A stretch of 64,000 nt of DNA, from positions 1 to 64,000 of the forward strand of contig WSXZ01000008.1 in assembly GCA_009773555.1 (NCBI GenBank), in the 5' to 3' direction. Every line of letters starts with the position of its first letter. Position 1 is the stretch's first letter. The stretch comes from Methylocystaceae bacterium (GTDB taxonomy: Bacteria > Pseudomonadota > Alphaproteobacteria > Rhizobiales > Beijerinckiaceae). The notes beneath the pieces were generated by a model, which saw only the letters and a program-made list of their open reading frames with translations, made no database searches and was not told where the DNA came from. A program made the translations under genes and the position numbers. Below, piece after piece: positions 17,508 through 24,957 of this stretch.

Positions 17508-18175
17508 TTAAACATCTCCGCCGCAGTGATGACCGAGCGTGCAATTTCGATGATCTTTTTGTTTTCGCGCATGGCCGCGCCGCGCATCAATTTGTAAGCG
17601 TCTTCTTCGGAAAGCTTCTTCGCCTTCATCAATATGCCTTTAGCGCGTTCGATCGTCTTGCGCTCCTCAAGATCGGATTTAGCCTGTTCGAGTTCATCCT
17701 GAAGCTTCGAGAAGGCATTGAACCGCGACACGCACAGATCGAGGATCGATTTGATGCGCTCCTTTTTCAACCCGTCGACGATATAGGCCGAGACGCCCGC
17801 ATCGACCGAGGCCTGAATCGACGCCGTATCGCTCTGATCGACAAACATGGCGATCGGCCGACGCACGGCGCGACTGACCTGAAACATCTGTTCAAGCGTA
17901 TCGCGCGAAGGATTCTCGAGATCAATCAGGATCACGTCAGGGTCGCTGGCGTAGATGTGCTTCAGCAGATTGTGCATCTCGCTGATGCGCTCGACCTGCG
18001 TGAAGCCGGCGTCACGCAGTCCCTCCTCGAGGATCAGCGAGCGAATGGGGCTTTCGTCGACAATGACGATCTTCAATTCACGGCGTCCAGTGAGCGCATG
18101 TATGGGTCGCGCCGGCGGCGGCGGCGCATCGCCGTAAGTCTCCGCGATCCGCCCGCCGGGCCGCGACCAACGCAC
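17504..18175 (-). CDS. nasT: ANTAR antiterminator NasT
   Basis: A receiver-like domain (KIVIVDESPIRSLILEEGL, LIDLENPSR with the Asp kept) is followed by a coiled-coil linker and a C-terminal ANTAR domain (ERKTIERAKGILMKAKKL ... EEDAYKLMRGAAM) that binds RNA hairpin pairs. The start is uncertain: GTG at 18175 sits one base after the previous stop, giving a 34-residue proline-rich extension; TTG at 18076 (LKIVIVDES) would give the usual family length. NasT should bind the hairpins at 16152-16199 and 19499-19531, so it would control both nitrate operons including its own. Confidence 0.92.
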   Translation of the reverse strand: MRWSRPGGRIAETYGDAPPPPARPIHALTGRRELKIVIVDESPIRSLILEEGLRDAGFTQVERISEMHNLLKHIYASDPDVILIDLENPSRDTLEQMFQVSRAVRRPIAMFVDQSDTASIQASVDAGVSAYIVDGLKKERIKSILDLCVSRFNAFSKLQDELEQAKSDLEERKTIERAKGILMKAKKLSEEDAYKLMRGAAMRENKKIIEIARSVITAAEMFK

Positions 18176-18176
18176 G

Positions 18177-19412
18177 TTATATCTTGAAGCGCAACGACAT
18201 GCCCGCCTGCCAGTTCTTCATGATCTGCGGACCGTTGAGATTCTGATAGACAGGCAAACCGGCTTCGACCGCGACCGTCGCATTGTCATAGCCGATAAAT
18301 TTGCCGCTGATCGTCGCGCCGCCGAAGAGTTCGACCCGCTGCCCGCCGTAAAAGGCCGGATTGGCCGGCACGGCCGGGCCGCGGATTTCAGGATCGAAGC
18401 CGCGAATCTGGCCTTGCGTCGAACCGCTCACGCGAAAGGTGGTGGTGAGTCCGGGCGTCCAGGTGTAGCCGCCCCAGGCGTTGAATTCATGCAGATCGCC
18501 CCATCGGTAGCCCCCGGAAGGGTTGGGACCGAAAGGGAAGCGCAGGCGATATTCGAGCAGGTAGTCCCAGGAATAGCCCAGTGAATTTGGGGCCAGAGGG
18601 AAGCGCCCGCGATAGCCGAGGCCCCACGACCACGGTCCCAGATAGCCTGCATAGACGATGCCCGGTAGGAAATCGAATGTGCCCGTGCCGGGCTGCATGC
18701 CATAGAATCCTCGGATATTGCGGCGGGTTCCGTCGGGCAGGAGAAAGTCCTTGAACGTGGCCGTGTAGCTGCCGGCGGGGAAGGAGAAGCCAAGAGAGAG
18801 CTGGATGCGGTGGACGTCGTCCTGATAGATGCGATAGACGCCCGACAACGTGACGTCGGCAAGGCTCGTCGTTCCCGGCAAACTCCTGCCGAGCGGCAGA
18901 ATGCCGGACGCGCCCTTGAAGGTTAGCGCGTTGAGATTTTTCTCGATCATGCCGGCCGTGAGGATAACGGCGAAATCTTTCGTGACGCCGTAGCTCAGTC
19001 CGGCAATTTGCGTCGCGACCGCAATGTTTTGCGGGATGATGCGCACGGTTTGTCTGGGATTGAGAAAGAACGGCACCGTCGTAACGATATATTCGTTGGA
19101 GACCGTGCGCGTTCCCATTTTGATGCCCGACAGATTGGCGAAGACGGGCGTAATGGAGAGAATGAGTTTGCCGGCGGCCGGCATATCGGCGCCGAACACC
19201 CCCATGGGCGCCGGCGGCGGCGGAGGCGGCGCGGCCGGCGCTAGAGATGGCGGCGGGGCTTGAACTTGTATCGCAGTCGCCTCGGACGGCGCGTTCTTGC
19301 GGGGCGCGGCGTTCGCGTCAGTCGCGACGAGCACGGCCGCCATGCCTATCAATCTTGCGCCGCGCCATGGCGACTGTCGGCGCATCGATCGCGGGGACTG
19401 TGCTCTCTTCAT
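18177..19412 (-). CDS. Outer-membrane beta-barrel protein heading the nasTS operon
   Basis: About 411 residues. The N-terminus has a signal peptide (basic MKRAQSPRSMRRQS, then a hydrophobic core ending TDANAA), a proline-rich linker near residues 50-70, then alternating strands with many Gly, Tyr and Phe, as in the MetA-pathway/phenol transporter barrel group. The ATG at 19412 is preferred over one at 19430 because GAGG lies 7 bases before it. It is the first gene after a sigma-54 promoter and NasT-controlled terminator and is followed at once by nasT. A porin for nitrate or another nitrogen source is a reasonable inference, not shown. Confidence 0.7.
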   Translation of the reverse strand: MKRAQSPRSMRRQSPWRGARLIGMAAVLVATDANAAPRKNAPSEATAIQVQAPPPSLAPAAPPPPPPAPMGVFGADMPAAGKLILSITPVFANLSGIKMGTRTVSNEYIVTTVPFFLNPRQTVRIIPQNIAVATQIAGLSYGVTKDFAVILTAGMIEKNLNALTFKGASGILPLGRSLPGTTSLADVTLSGVYRIYQDDVHRIQLSLGFSFPAGSYTATFKDFLLPDGTRRNIRGFYGMQPGTGTFDFLPGIVYAGYLGPWSWGLGYRGRFPLAPNSLGYSWDYLLEYRLRFPFGPNPSGGYRWGDLHEFNAWGGYTWTPGLTTTFRVSGSTQGQIRGFDPEIRGPAVPANPAFYGGQRVELFGGATISGKFIGYDNATVAVEAGLPVYQNLNGPQIMKNWQAGMSLRFKI

Positions 19413-19455
19413 CGCGAACCTCATCTGCATTTCGCCTGCGCGCGCCCCAGAAACG

Positions 19456-19505
19456 AAAAAAGCCGCTGCCTGAACGCCTGCGAAGCAGACGTTCAGGACA
19501 GCGGC
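19456..19505 (-). terminator. Intrinsic terminator in the nasTS-operon leader
   Basis: On the minus strand a long hairpin pairs GCCGCTGTCCTGAACG with CGTTCAGGCAGCGGC (one bulged base) around a loop that itself contains CTGC/GCAG, and is followed at once by six T residues. It lies about 45 bases before the first gene, so it ends transcription unless prevented. Its 5' arm shares GCCGCTG with hairpin P2 of the adjacent ANTAR target. Confidence 0.88.
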
Positions 19506-19531
19506 GATGCTGGGGGGCCCTTCTGTGGACC
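19499..19531 (-). promoter_or_regulatory. ANTAR-type (NasT) antitermination hairpin pair
   Basis: P1 (19531-19516) is GGTCC-ACAGAA-GGGCC, with one G-T pair; P2 (19512-19499) is CAGC-ATCGCC-GCTG. Both have six-base loops with A1 and G4, matching the known ANTAR RNA target. P2 and the terminator at 19456-19505 use the same bases, so only one can form. Binding of NasT to P1-P2 would stop terminator formation and switch on the barrel gene, nasT and nasS. Confidence 0.82.
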
Positions 19532-19568
19532 GGGTGACGTCGCAAGCGACGCCCTCGCGCTAAACGGA

Positions 19569-19584
19569 TGCAATCGCGGCGCCA
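19569..19584 (-). promoter_or_regulatory. Sigma-54 promoter of the barrel-nasTS operon
   Basis: TGGCGCCGCGATTGCA on the minus strand: GG and GC are separated by 10 bases and the -12 block TTGCA is perfect. The predicted start is near 19558, about 27 bases before hairpin P1. Confidence 0.75.
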
Positions 19585-19857
19585 CCTACAGCGAGGCTGT
19601 ATGGCGCGCGTCGCTGAGCCGCTCGGGACGCCAGGCTTTTGCAGGGGTTCGCGCTTGCACGCGCGCGCTTGTGAAAACATTCACGAGGAATTATTCGCGT
19701 CGCGCGCTTGCTTGCGAGGCGGCAACGAACGCCGAAAAAATTTGCATTCTGCCGTCATCGACGACAGCCGCTTTGTCCTTGTAGCCGCGTTTGCCGTGAT
19801 GACGCGGCCTTCTGCATGTCTTCCGTCAGACGTCCCTGTTTGGACAGGGAGGACGCA

Positions 19858-19965
19858 ATGAGAAGATCTGAAACTTGTCTCGCGGCCGCCTCAGAGTGCC
19901 GGGCGCCGATCCTGGCGCAGCCCCTTTTGCCCGCCGGCAAGCCGCAGGCGCCGTCCAAGACGTAG
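19858..19965 (+). CDS. Possible small peptide with a hairpin over its ribosome binding site
   Basis: ATG 19858 has a strong ribosome binding site (GGGAGG, 5 bases upstream) and opens a 35-codon frame starting MRRSETCLAAASECR and rich in Pro further on. Directly upstream, 19833-19850 forms TCCCTGT-TTGG-ACAGGGA, a perfect 7-bp hairpin whose 3' arm includes the GGGA of the ribosome binding site, so translation could be controlled by folding. It stands alone between the nitrate and kdp loci. Function unknown; it may be a leader peptide or non-functional. Confidence 0.4.
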   Translation: MRRSETCLAAASECRAPILAQPLLPAGKPQAPSKT

Positions 19966-20238
19966 CTGCCTCCTGGAACCCGCCGCCGGACGCTCAACTC
20001 CCGCGCGACTCCCGAAAGATTAATCGCACCGGGTCAGCATTCGCCCAGTGGGCGCGGTCCAGACCACTCGCCGCGCCCGCTCGGACGACACAGATGTGGT
20101 GTCCAACGACGACCTAAAATCCTAATAGCGCCCTTACATCATTCGCGCGCAAATTCCCTTTCAAGCGATCCTCTTTGGCCAAGATCCCTCTTTGACTAAG
20201 CCGAAAGGGCGACCGCGCCATCAAGGTGAGACACAGTC
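19966..20238. other. Region upstream of the kdp operon, with direct repeats
   Basis: This stretch has no gene I can support. It should carry the kdp promoter. A direct repeat GATCCTCTTTG (20167-20177) and GATCCCTCTTTG (20183-20194) lies 45-70 bases before the first small kdp-region ATG and is a candidate KdpE site, by position only. CCCTTT and AAAGGG flank the repeats and could pair. The part from 19585 to 19832 also shows no clear feature. Confidence 0.3.
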
Positions 20239-20352
20239 ATGCCTCTATCTCTCGTAGGCCTCGGCCTGGCGTCCCTTATCTTCCTGATCGCGAACAGCCT
20301 CATTCGCGAGATGCGCGCGCGGCGTGCGCGCATTGATTCACGCCGCCGGTGA
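20239..20352 (+). CDS. Small membrane peptide upstream of kdp, 37 residues
   Basis: ATG 20239 follows AAGGTGAG and opens a frame starting MPLSLVGLGLASLIFLIANS and ending in an arginine-rich tail (RRARIDSRRR). This is one membrane helix with a basic cytoplasmic end. It is the first of three tiny hydrophobic proteins that precede kdpA. Role unknown; an accessory or assembly peptide of the Kdp complex is possible from position. Confidence 0.55.
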   Translation: MPLSLVGLGLASLIFLIANSLIREMRARRARIDSRRR

Positions 20353-20367
20353 GCGCGGAGAAGACAC

Positions 20368-20451
20368 ATGCTCGATATTCTGTACATTGGCCTCGGTCTT
20401 TTCCTTTTTGCGGTCGTTGGCGCCTATGCGCGGGCCTGCGGGCGCCTTTAG
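20368..20451 (+). CDS. Small membrane peptide upstream of kdpF, 27 residues
   Basis: ATG 20368 opens MLDILYIGLGLFLFAVVGAY and ends ARACGRL. Nearly all of it is one hydrophobic helix. It lies 9 bases before kdpF, and short peptides of this kind are seen before kdpF in other alphaproteobacteria. The stop overlaps the start of the kdpF ribosome binding site (TAGGAGAA), suggesting coupling. Confidence 0.6.
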   Translation: MLDILYIGLGLFLFAVVGAYARACGRL

Positions 20452-20460
20452 GAGAACCGC

Positions 20461-20547
20461 ATGTTTGAACCTGTCATCGGACTGATCGTCGCCGTTCTTC
20501 TCGGCGCCTATCTCGCCTATACGCTGCTCCATCCGGAAAAATTCTAA
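20461..20547 (+). CDS. kdpF: K+-transporting ATPase subunit KdpF
   Basis: 28 residues, [20 protein letters not shown] then TLLHPEKF, which is the standard KdpF helix with the conserved LxxPE(K/R)F ending. It stabilises the KdpFABC complex in the inner membrane. A good ribosome binding site (AGGAG) lies 5 bases upstream and kdpA follows. Confidence 0.93.
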   Translation: MFEPVIGLIVAVLLGAYLAYTLLHPEKF

Positions 20548-20578
20548 AGGGAGGCTCGGCATATGCCGGGCGTTCGCC

Positions 20579-22288
20579 ATGACGTCCATTGGGCTGGCGC
20601 AAATCGCCATCGTCCTGCTTGCCGTTATTGTCGCGGCTATTCCGCTCGGCAATTACATAGCCACCGTCTTAGCGGGCGAGCGCAACCTGCTCTCTCCCGT
20701 GCTCTCGCCCATTGAGCGCGTCTTCTACAGACTCGCCGGCGTTGATCCTGCGCGGGAGCAAAACTGGCTTGCCTACACGATGGCGATGCTGGCCTTCAGC
20801 GTCGTTGGATTTGCGTCGCTCTACGCCCTGCAGCGGCTCCAGGCCTATCTGCCGCTCAATCCTCAGGGCTTTAGCGGGGTTCCCGCCGATCTCGCCTTCA
20901 ACACGTCGATGAGCTTCGTCACCAACACCAATTGGCAGAACTACGGCGGCGAGTCGACGATGAGCCACCTGACGCAGATGCTCGGCCTCACCGTGCACAA
21001 TTTTGTGTCCGCCGCCACCGGCCTTGCGATGGCGTTTGCGCTGGTGCGCGGTTTCTCGCGCGCCGAATCGCCGACAATCGGCAATTTCTGGGTCGACCTC
21101 ACCCGATCGACGCTTTACGTGCTTCTGCCGCTCTCGATCATCGTCGCGCTCGCCCTCGTCGCTCTCGGCGTGCCGCAGACGCTTCAAGGTTCGATCGAAG
21201 CGACGACGCTCGAGGGCGCCAAGCAGATGCTGGCCATTGGCCCGGTCGCCAGCCAGGAGGCGATCAAGGAACTCGGCACCAATGGCGGCGGCTTCTTCAA
21301 CGCCAATTCCGCGCATCCTTTCGAGAGCCCGAACGCCCTTTCCAACATGCTGGAAATCTGGGCTCTACTTGTCATCCCCTTCGCCACGGCCTTCGCCTTT
21401 GGGCATGCGGTCTTCGACTATCGACAAGGTCGCGCGATCGCCATCACCATGATGATCGTGCTCGTCGCGGGCGTATCAGTCGCTTACTGGGCCGAGGCAG
21501 GCGGCAATCCGTTGCTGACCGAGATCGGCGTCGATCCTTCGCCCGGCAATATGGAAGGCAAGGAGGTCCGCTTCGGCCCCGCGATGAGCGCGCTATTTGC
21601 CGCGTCGACCACGGGCACGAGCTGCGGCGCGGTCAACGCCATGCACGACTCCTTCATGCCGCTCGGCGGTCTCGTGCCCTTGTTCAACATGCTGATGGGC
21701 AGCATCGCGCCGGGAGGCGTGGGCGCCGGTCTCTACGGTTTTCTGGTGTTGGCGATCATCGCGGTTTTCATCGCCGGCCTCATGGTCGGCCGCACGCCGG
21801 AGTATCTCGGCAAGAAGATCGAGACGCGCGAGATGAAACTCGCGATGCTGGCGGTGCTAATCTATCCGCTCAGCGTTCTTGCCTTCACGGGCGTTTCGGT
21901 CATGCTTCAGACCGGTCTCGCCAGTCTCAACAATGCCGGTCCGCACGGGCTCTCCGAAATTCTCTACGCATTCGCCTCAGCCACCGACAATAACGGATCG
22001 GCTTTCGCGGGGCTGACGGGCAATACGCCTTGGTACAACACGACGCTCGGCGTCGCGATGCTGCTCGGACGCTTCGCCTTCGTCATTCCCGTATTGGCGA
22101 TCGCCGGCGCGTTCGCGGCAAAAAAGAAGGGCGCCGCTTCAGTTGGCACCTTCCCGACGCATGGGCCGCTCTTCATCGGCCTGCTGCTCGGCGTCATCGT
22201 CGTCCTCTATCTGCTGCAATATTTTCCGGCGCTCGCGCTCGGCCCAATCGTCGAGCATTTCGCGCTGCTTGCAGGAAAAACCTTCTAA
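20579..22288 (+). CDS. kdpA: K+-transporting ATPase subunit A
   Basis: 569 residues, about ten membrane spans. The four selectivity-filter loops of the K+-channel-like fold are visible as Gly-rich segments, for example [13 protein letters not shown] near residue 118, [19 protein letters not shown] near 230, and [15 protein letters not shown] near 345. It binds and conducts K+ in the high-affinity Kdp pump. It is followed by kdpB after 12 bases and belongs to one operon with kdpF, B, C, D and E. Confidence 0.97.
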   Translation: MTSIGLAQIAIVLLAVIVAAIPLGNYIATVLAGERNLLSPVLSPIERVFYRLAGVDPAREQNWLAYTMAMLAFSVVGFASLYALQRLQAYLPLNPQGFSGVPADLAFNTSMSFVTNTNWQNYGGESTMSHLTQMLGLTVHNFVSAATGLAMAFALVRGFSRAESPTIGNFWVDLTRSTLYVLLPLSIIVALALVALGVPQTLQGSIEATTLEGAKQMLAIGPVASQEAIKELGTNGGGFFNANSAHPFESPNALSNMLEIWALLVIPFATAFAFGHAVFDYRQGRAIAITMMIVLVAGVSVAYWAEAGGNPLLTEIGVDPSPGNMEGKEVRFGPAMSALFAASTTGTSCGAVNAMHDSFMPLGGLVPLFNMLMGSIAPGGVGAGLYGFLVLAIIAVFIAGLMVGRTPEYLGKKIETREMKLAMLAVLIYPLSVLAFTGVSVMLQTGLASLNNAGPHGLSEILYAFASATDNNGSAFAGLTGNTPWYNTTLGVAMLLGRFAFVIPVLAIAGAFAAKKKGAASVGTFPTHGPLFIGLLLGVIVVLYLLQYFPALALGPIVEHFALLAGKTF

Positions 22289-22300
22289 GGAGCATGTCAG

Positions 22301-24319
22301 ATGTCGCATAAAGTGGCCGCTCCCGGTCTGTTCGACGCCGCGATCACAAAGCGCGCCGCCATCGACGCCTTCAGGAAGCTCGATCCGAGACGCCTTGCGC
22401 GCAATCCAGTGATCTTCGTCACGGAAGCCGTGTCGGCGGTGGTCACGGCGTTCTTTGTGCGCGATCTCGTCGCGCAGAACGGCGCCGCCTTTTTTTCTGG
22501 CCAGATCGCCGCCTGGCTGTGGTTCACCGTGCTCTTCGCCAATTTCGCCGAAGCGGTGGCGGAGGGACGCGGCAAGGCGCAGGCGGACGCCTTGCGCAGG
22601 ACGCGCAGCGATTCGCACGCCAAACGGTTGATTGATCCGCAAGACAAGAGCGGCATGAAGGACGTCTATGAAGGCGTATCGGCGCTCGATCTCAAACTCG
22701 GCGACCTGGTGCTGGTCGAGGCGGGCGACCTTATCCCCGGCGACGGCGAAGTGATTGAAGGCGTCGCGTCCGTCAACGAGTCGGCGATCACAGGCGAGTC
22801 CGCGCCGGTCATCCGCGAGGCGGGCGGCGACCGATCAGCCGTGACCGGCGGCACGACGGTTCTCTCCGACGGTTCGACCTTCATCGATCGGATGATCGCG
22901 CTCGTCGAGGGCGCCCAGCGGCAGAAAACGCCGAACGAACTCGCGCTGTCGATTCTCCTGTCCGGGCTGACCATCATTTTCTTGATCGTCTGCGTGACGC
23001 TTTGGCCGCTTGCGATCTACTCCGGCGCGGCGATTTCGGTGACCGTGCTGATCGCGCTGCTCGTCTGTTTGATCCCGACGACGATCGGCGGACTCCTGTC
23101 GGCGATCGGCATCGCCGGCATGGACCGGCTGATCCGCTTCAATGTCATCGCCACCTCGGGTCGCGCGGTGGAGGCGGCGGGCGATGTGGACACGCTGCTT
23201 CTCGACAAGACCGGCACGATCACCTTCGGAAATCGCATGGCGGACGAATTCATTCCTGTCGAGGGCGTCTCGGAGCATGCGTTCGGCGAAGCCGCTCTGC
23301 TTGCCTCGCTGGCGGATGAAACGCCGGAGGGCCGCTCAATCGTCGCTCTGGCGAAAAGCGCGCTTGGCTTTTCGACGCCCGACCTCGGCCAGGAAGCGCA
23401 AATCGTTCCCTTTTCCGCGCACACGCGCATTTCGGGGGTCGATCTTCCTGGACGTACGCTGCGCAAGGGGGCCGTCGACGCCGTCGCGGCGCGAGTCAAG
23501 TCCATTCCTGTCGATTTCGAACGCGCCGTCGAACGGATTTCGCGCGCCGGCGGCACGCCTCTGGCCGTTTCAGAAAACGGCAGGCTGCTCGGCGTCATTC
23601 ATCTCAAAGACATCATCAAGCCCGACATCAAATCGCGCTTTGCCGCCTTGCGCGCCATGGGCGTCAAGACGGTGATGGTCACCGGCGACAATCCCATCAC
23701 CGCCGCGGCGATCGCCGGAGAAGCGGGAGTCGACGACTTCATCGCGCAAGCCAAGCCCGAGGACAAACTTGCCTATATCCGTAAGGAGCAGCAGGGCGGC
23801 CGCCTGATCGCCATGTGCGGCGATGGCACCAATGACGCGCCGGCGCTCGCTCAAGCGGATGTTGGCGTCGCCATGCAGACCGGCACCCAGGCGGCGCGCG
23901 AAGCCGGCAATATGGTCGACCTCGACAGCGATCCGACAAAGCTCATCGAGATCGTCGCAATCGGCAAGCAGCTGCTGATGACGCGCGGGTCGCTGACGAC
24001 CTTCTCGATCGCCAATGACGTCGCCAAATATTTCGCGATCATCCCCGCGCTGTTTGTCGTCGCCTATCCCGAACTGGAGGCGATCAACATTATGAAGCTC
24101 GCCTCGCCGCAGTCAGCCATCCTCTCGGCGGTGATCTTCAATGCGCTCATCATTATCGCGCTCATCCCGCTCGCGCTGAAGGGCGTCCCGTACCGGCCCG
24201 TGGGCGCCGCCGCCTTGTTGCGGCGAAATCTGCTGATCTATGGGCTCGGCGGCCTGATCGCGCCCTTCATCGGCATCAAGCTTATCGATCTCGCCGTCTC
24301 GGCCGTTCATCTCGCATAA
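22301..24319 (+). CDS. kdpB: K+-transporting ATPase subunit B (P-type ATPase)
   Basis: 672 residues. The phosphorylation motif DKTGTIT is near residue 304, the actuator TGES near 165, and MVTGDN and [11 protein letters not shown] in the P domain. It hydrolyses ATP to drive K+ uptake through KdpA. The length and motif order are normal for the family. ATG 22301 has AAGGAG 9 bases upstream. Confidence 0.97.
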   Translation: MSHKVAAPGLFDAAITKRAAIDAFRKLDPRRLARNPVIFVTEAVSAVVTAFFVRDLVAQNGAAFFSGQIAAWLWFTVLFANFAEAVAEGRGKAQADALRRTRSDSHAKRLIDPQDKSGMKDVYEGVSALDLKLGDLVLVEAGDLIPGDGEVIEGVASVNESAITGESAPVIREAGGDRSAVTGGTTVLSDGSTFIDRMIALVEGAQRQKTPNELALSILLSGLTIIFLIVCVTLWPLAIYSGAAISVTVLIALLVCLIPTTIGGLLSAIGIAGMDRLIRFNVIATSGRAVEAAGDVDTLLLDKTGTITFGNRMADEFIPVEGVSEHAFGEAALLASLADETPEGRSIVALAKSALGFSTPDLGQEAQIVPFSAHTRISGVDLPGRTLRKGAVDAVAARVKSIPVDFERAVERISRAGGTPLAVSENGRLLGVIHLKDIIKPDIKSRFAALRAMGVKTVMVTGDNPITAAAIAGEAGVDDFIAQAKPEDKLAYIRKEQQGGRLIAMCGDGTNDAPALAQADVGVAMQTGTQAAREAGNMVDLDSDPTKLIEIVAIGKQLLMTRGSLTTFSIANDVAKYFAIIPALFVVAYPELEAINIMKLASPQSAILSAVIFNALIIIALIPLALKGVPYRPVGAAALLRRNLLIYGLGGLIAPFIGIKLIDLAVSAVHLA

Positions 24320-24330
24320 GGAGCCCTAAG

Positions 24331-24930
24331 ATGCTCTCCCAAATTCGTCCGGCGATCGTCATGATCGTTCTTTTCACCGCGCTAACCGGAATCGTCTATC
24401 CGCTCGCGATCACCGGAGTTGCGCAACTCGCCCTGCCGACGCAGGCGAATGGAAGCGTGATCGAACGCGATGGAACGGTGGTCGGCTCGGCGCTGATCGG
24501 ACAGAACTTTGCCTCCGATCGTTATTTTCACGGCCGGCCTTCGGCGACGACAGGTCCCGACCCAGCTGAGCCTTCGAAATCCATCGACGCGCCCTACAAC
24601 GCGTCGAACTCGATGGGCTCCAATCTCGGGCCGACGTCGAAGAAGCTTGTCGACCGCGTCAATGCGACGATCGAGGCGGAATTCGCCGCCGGCCGCGTCG
24701 ACGTCGTCGCCGCCGACGCCGCGACGACCTCCGCCTCCGGCCTCGATCCACATATTTCGCCGCAGTTCGCGCTGGCGCAGGCGGGAGCCGTCGCCAAGGC
24801 GCGCAATCTCAGTGAGTCGCAAGTGCGCGCCGTTGTCGAAGCGAATCTCGAAGGGCGCGTTCTTGGCGTGATCGGCGAGCCGCGTGTAAATGTGCTCTTG
24901 CTGAATTTGGCACTTGATCGCTTACACTAG
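24331..24930 (+). CDS. kdpC: K+-transporting ATPase subunit C
   Basis: 199 residues with one N-terminal membrane helix ([20 protein letters not shown]) and a periplasmic domain containing the family blocks [12 protein letters not shown] and [15 protein letters not shown]. KdpC helps assemble the pump and raises its affinity. It lies 11 bases after kdpB and 27 before kdpD. Confidence 0.96.
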   Translation: MLSQIRPAIVMIVLFTALTGIVYPLAITGVAQLALPTQANGSVIERDGTVVGSALIGQNFASDRYFHGRPSATTGPDPAEPSKSIDAPYNASNSMGSNLGPTSKKLVDRVNATIEAEFAAGRVDVVAADAATTSASGLDPHISPQFALAQAGAVAKARNLSESQVRAVVEANLEGRVLGVIGEPRVNVLLLNLALDRLH

Positions 24931-24957
24931 AGGTGACGCCCAAGAAGGTAGACGTCT

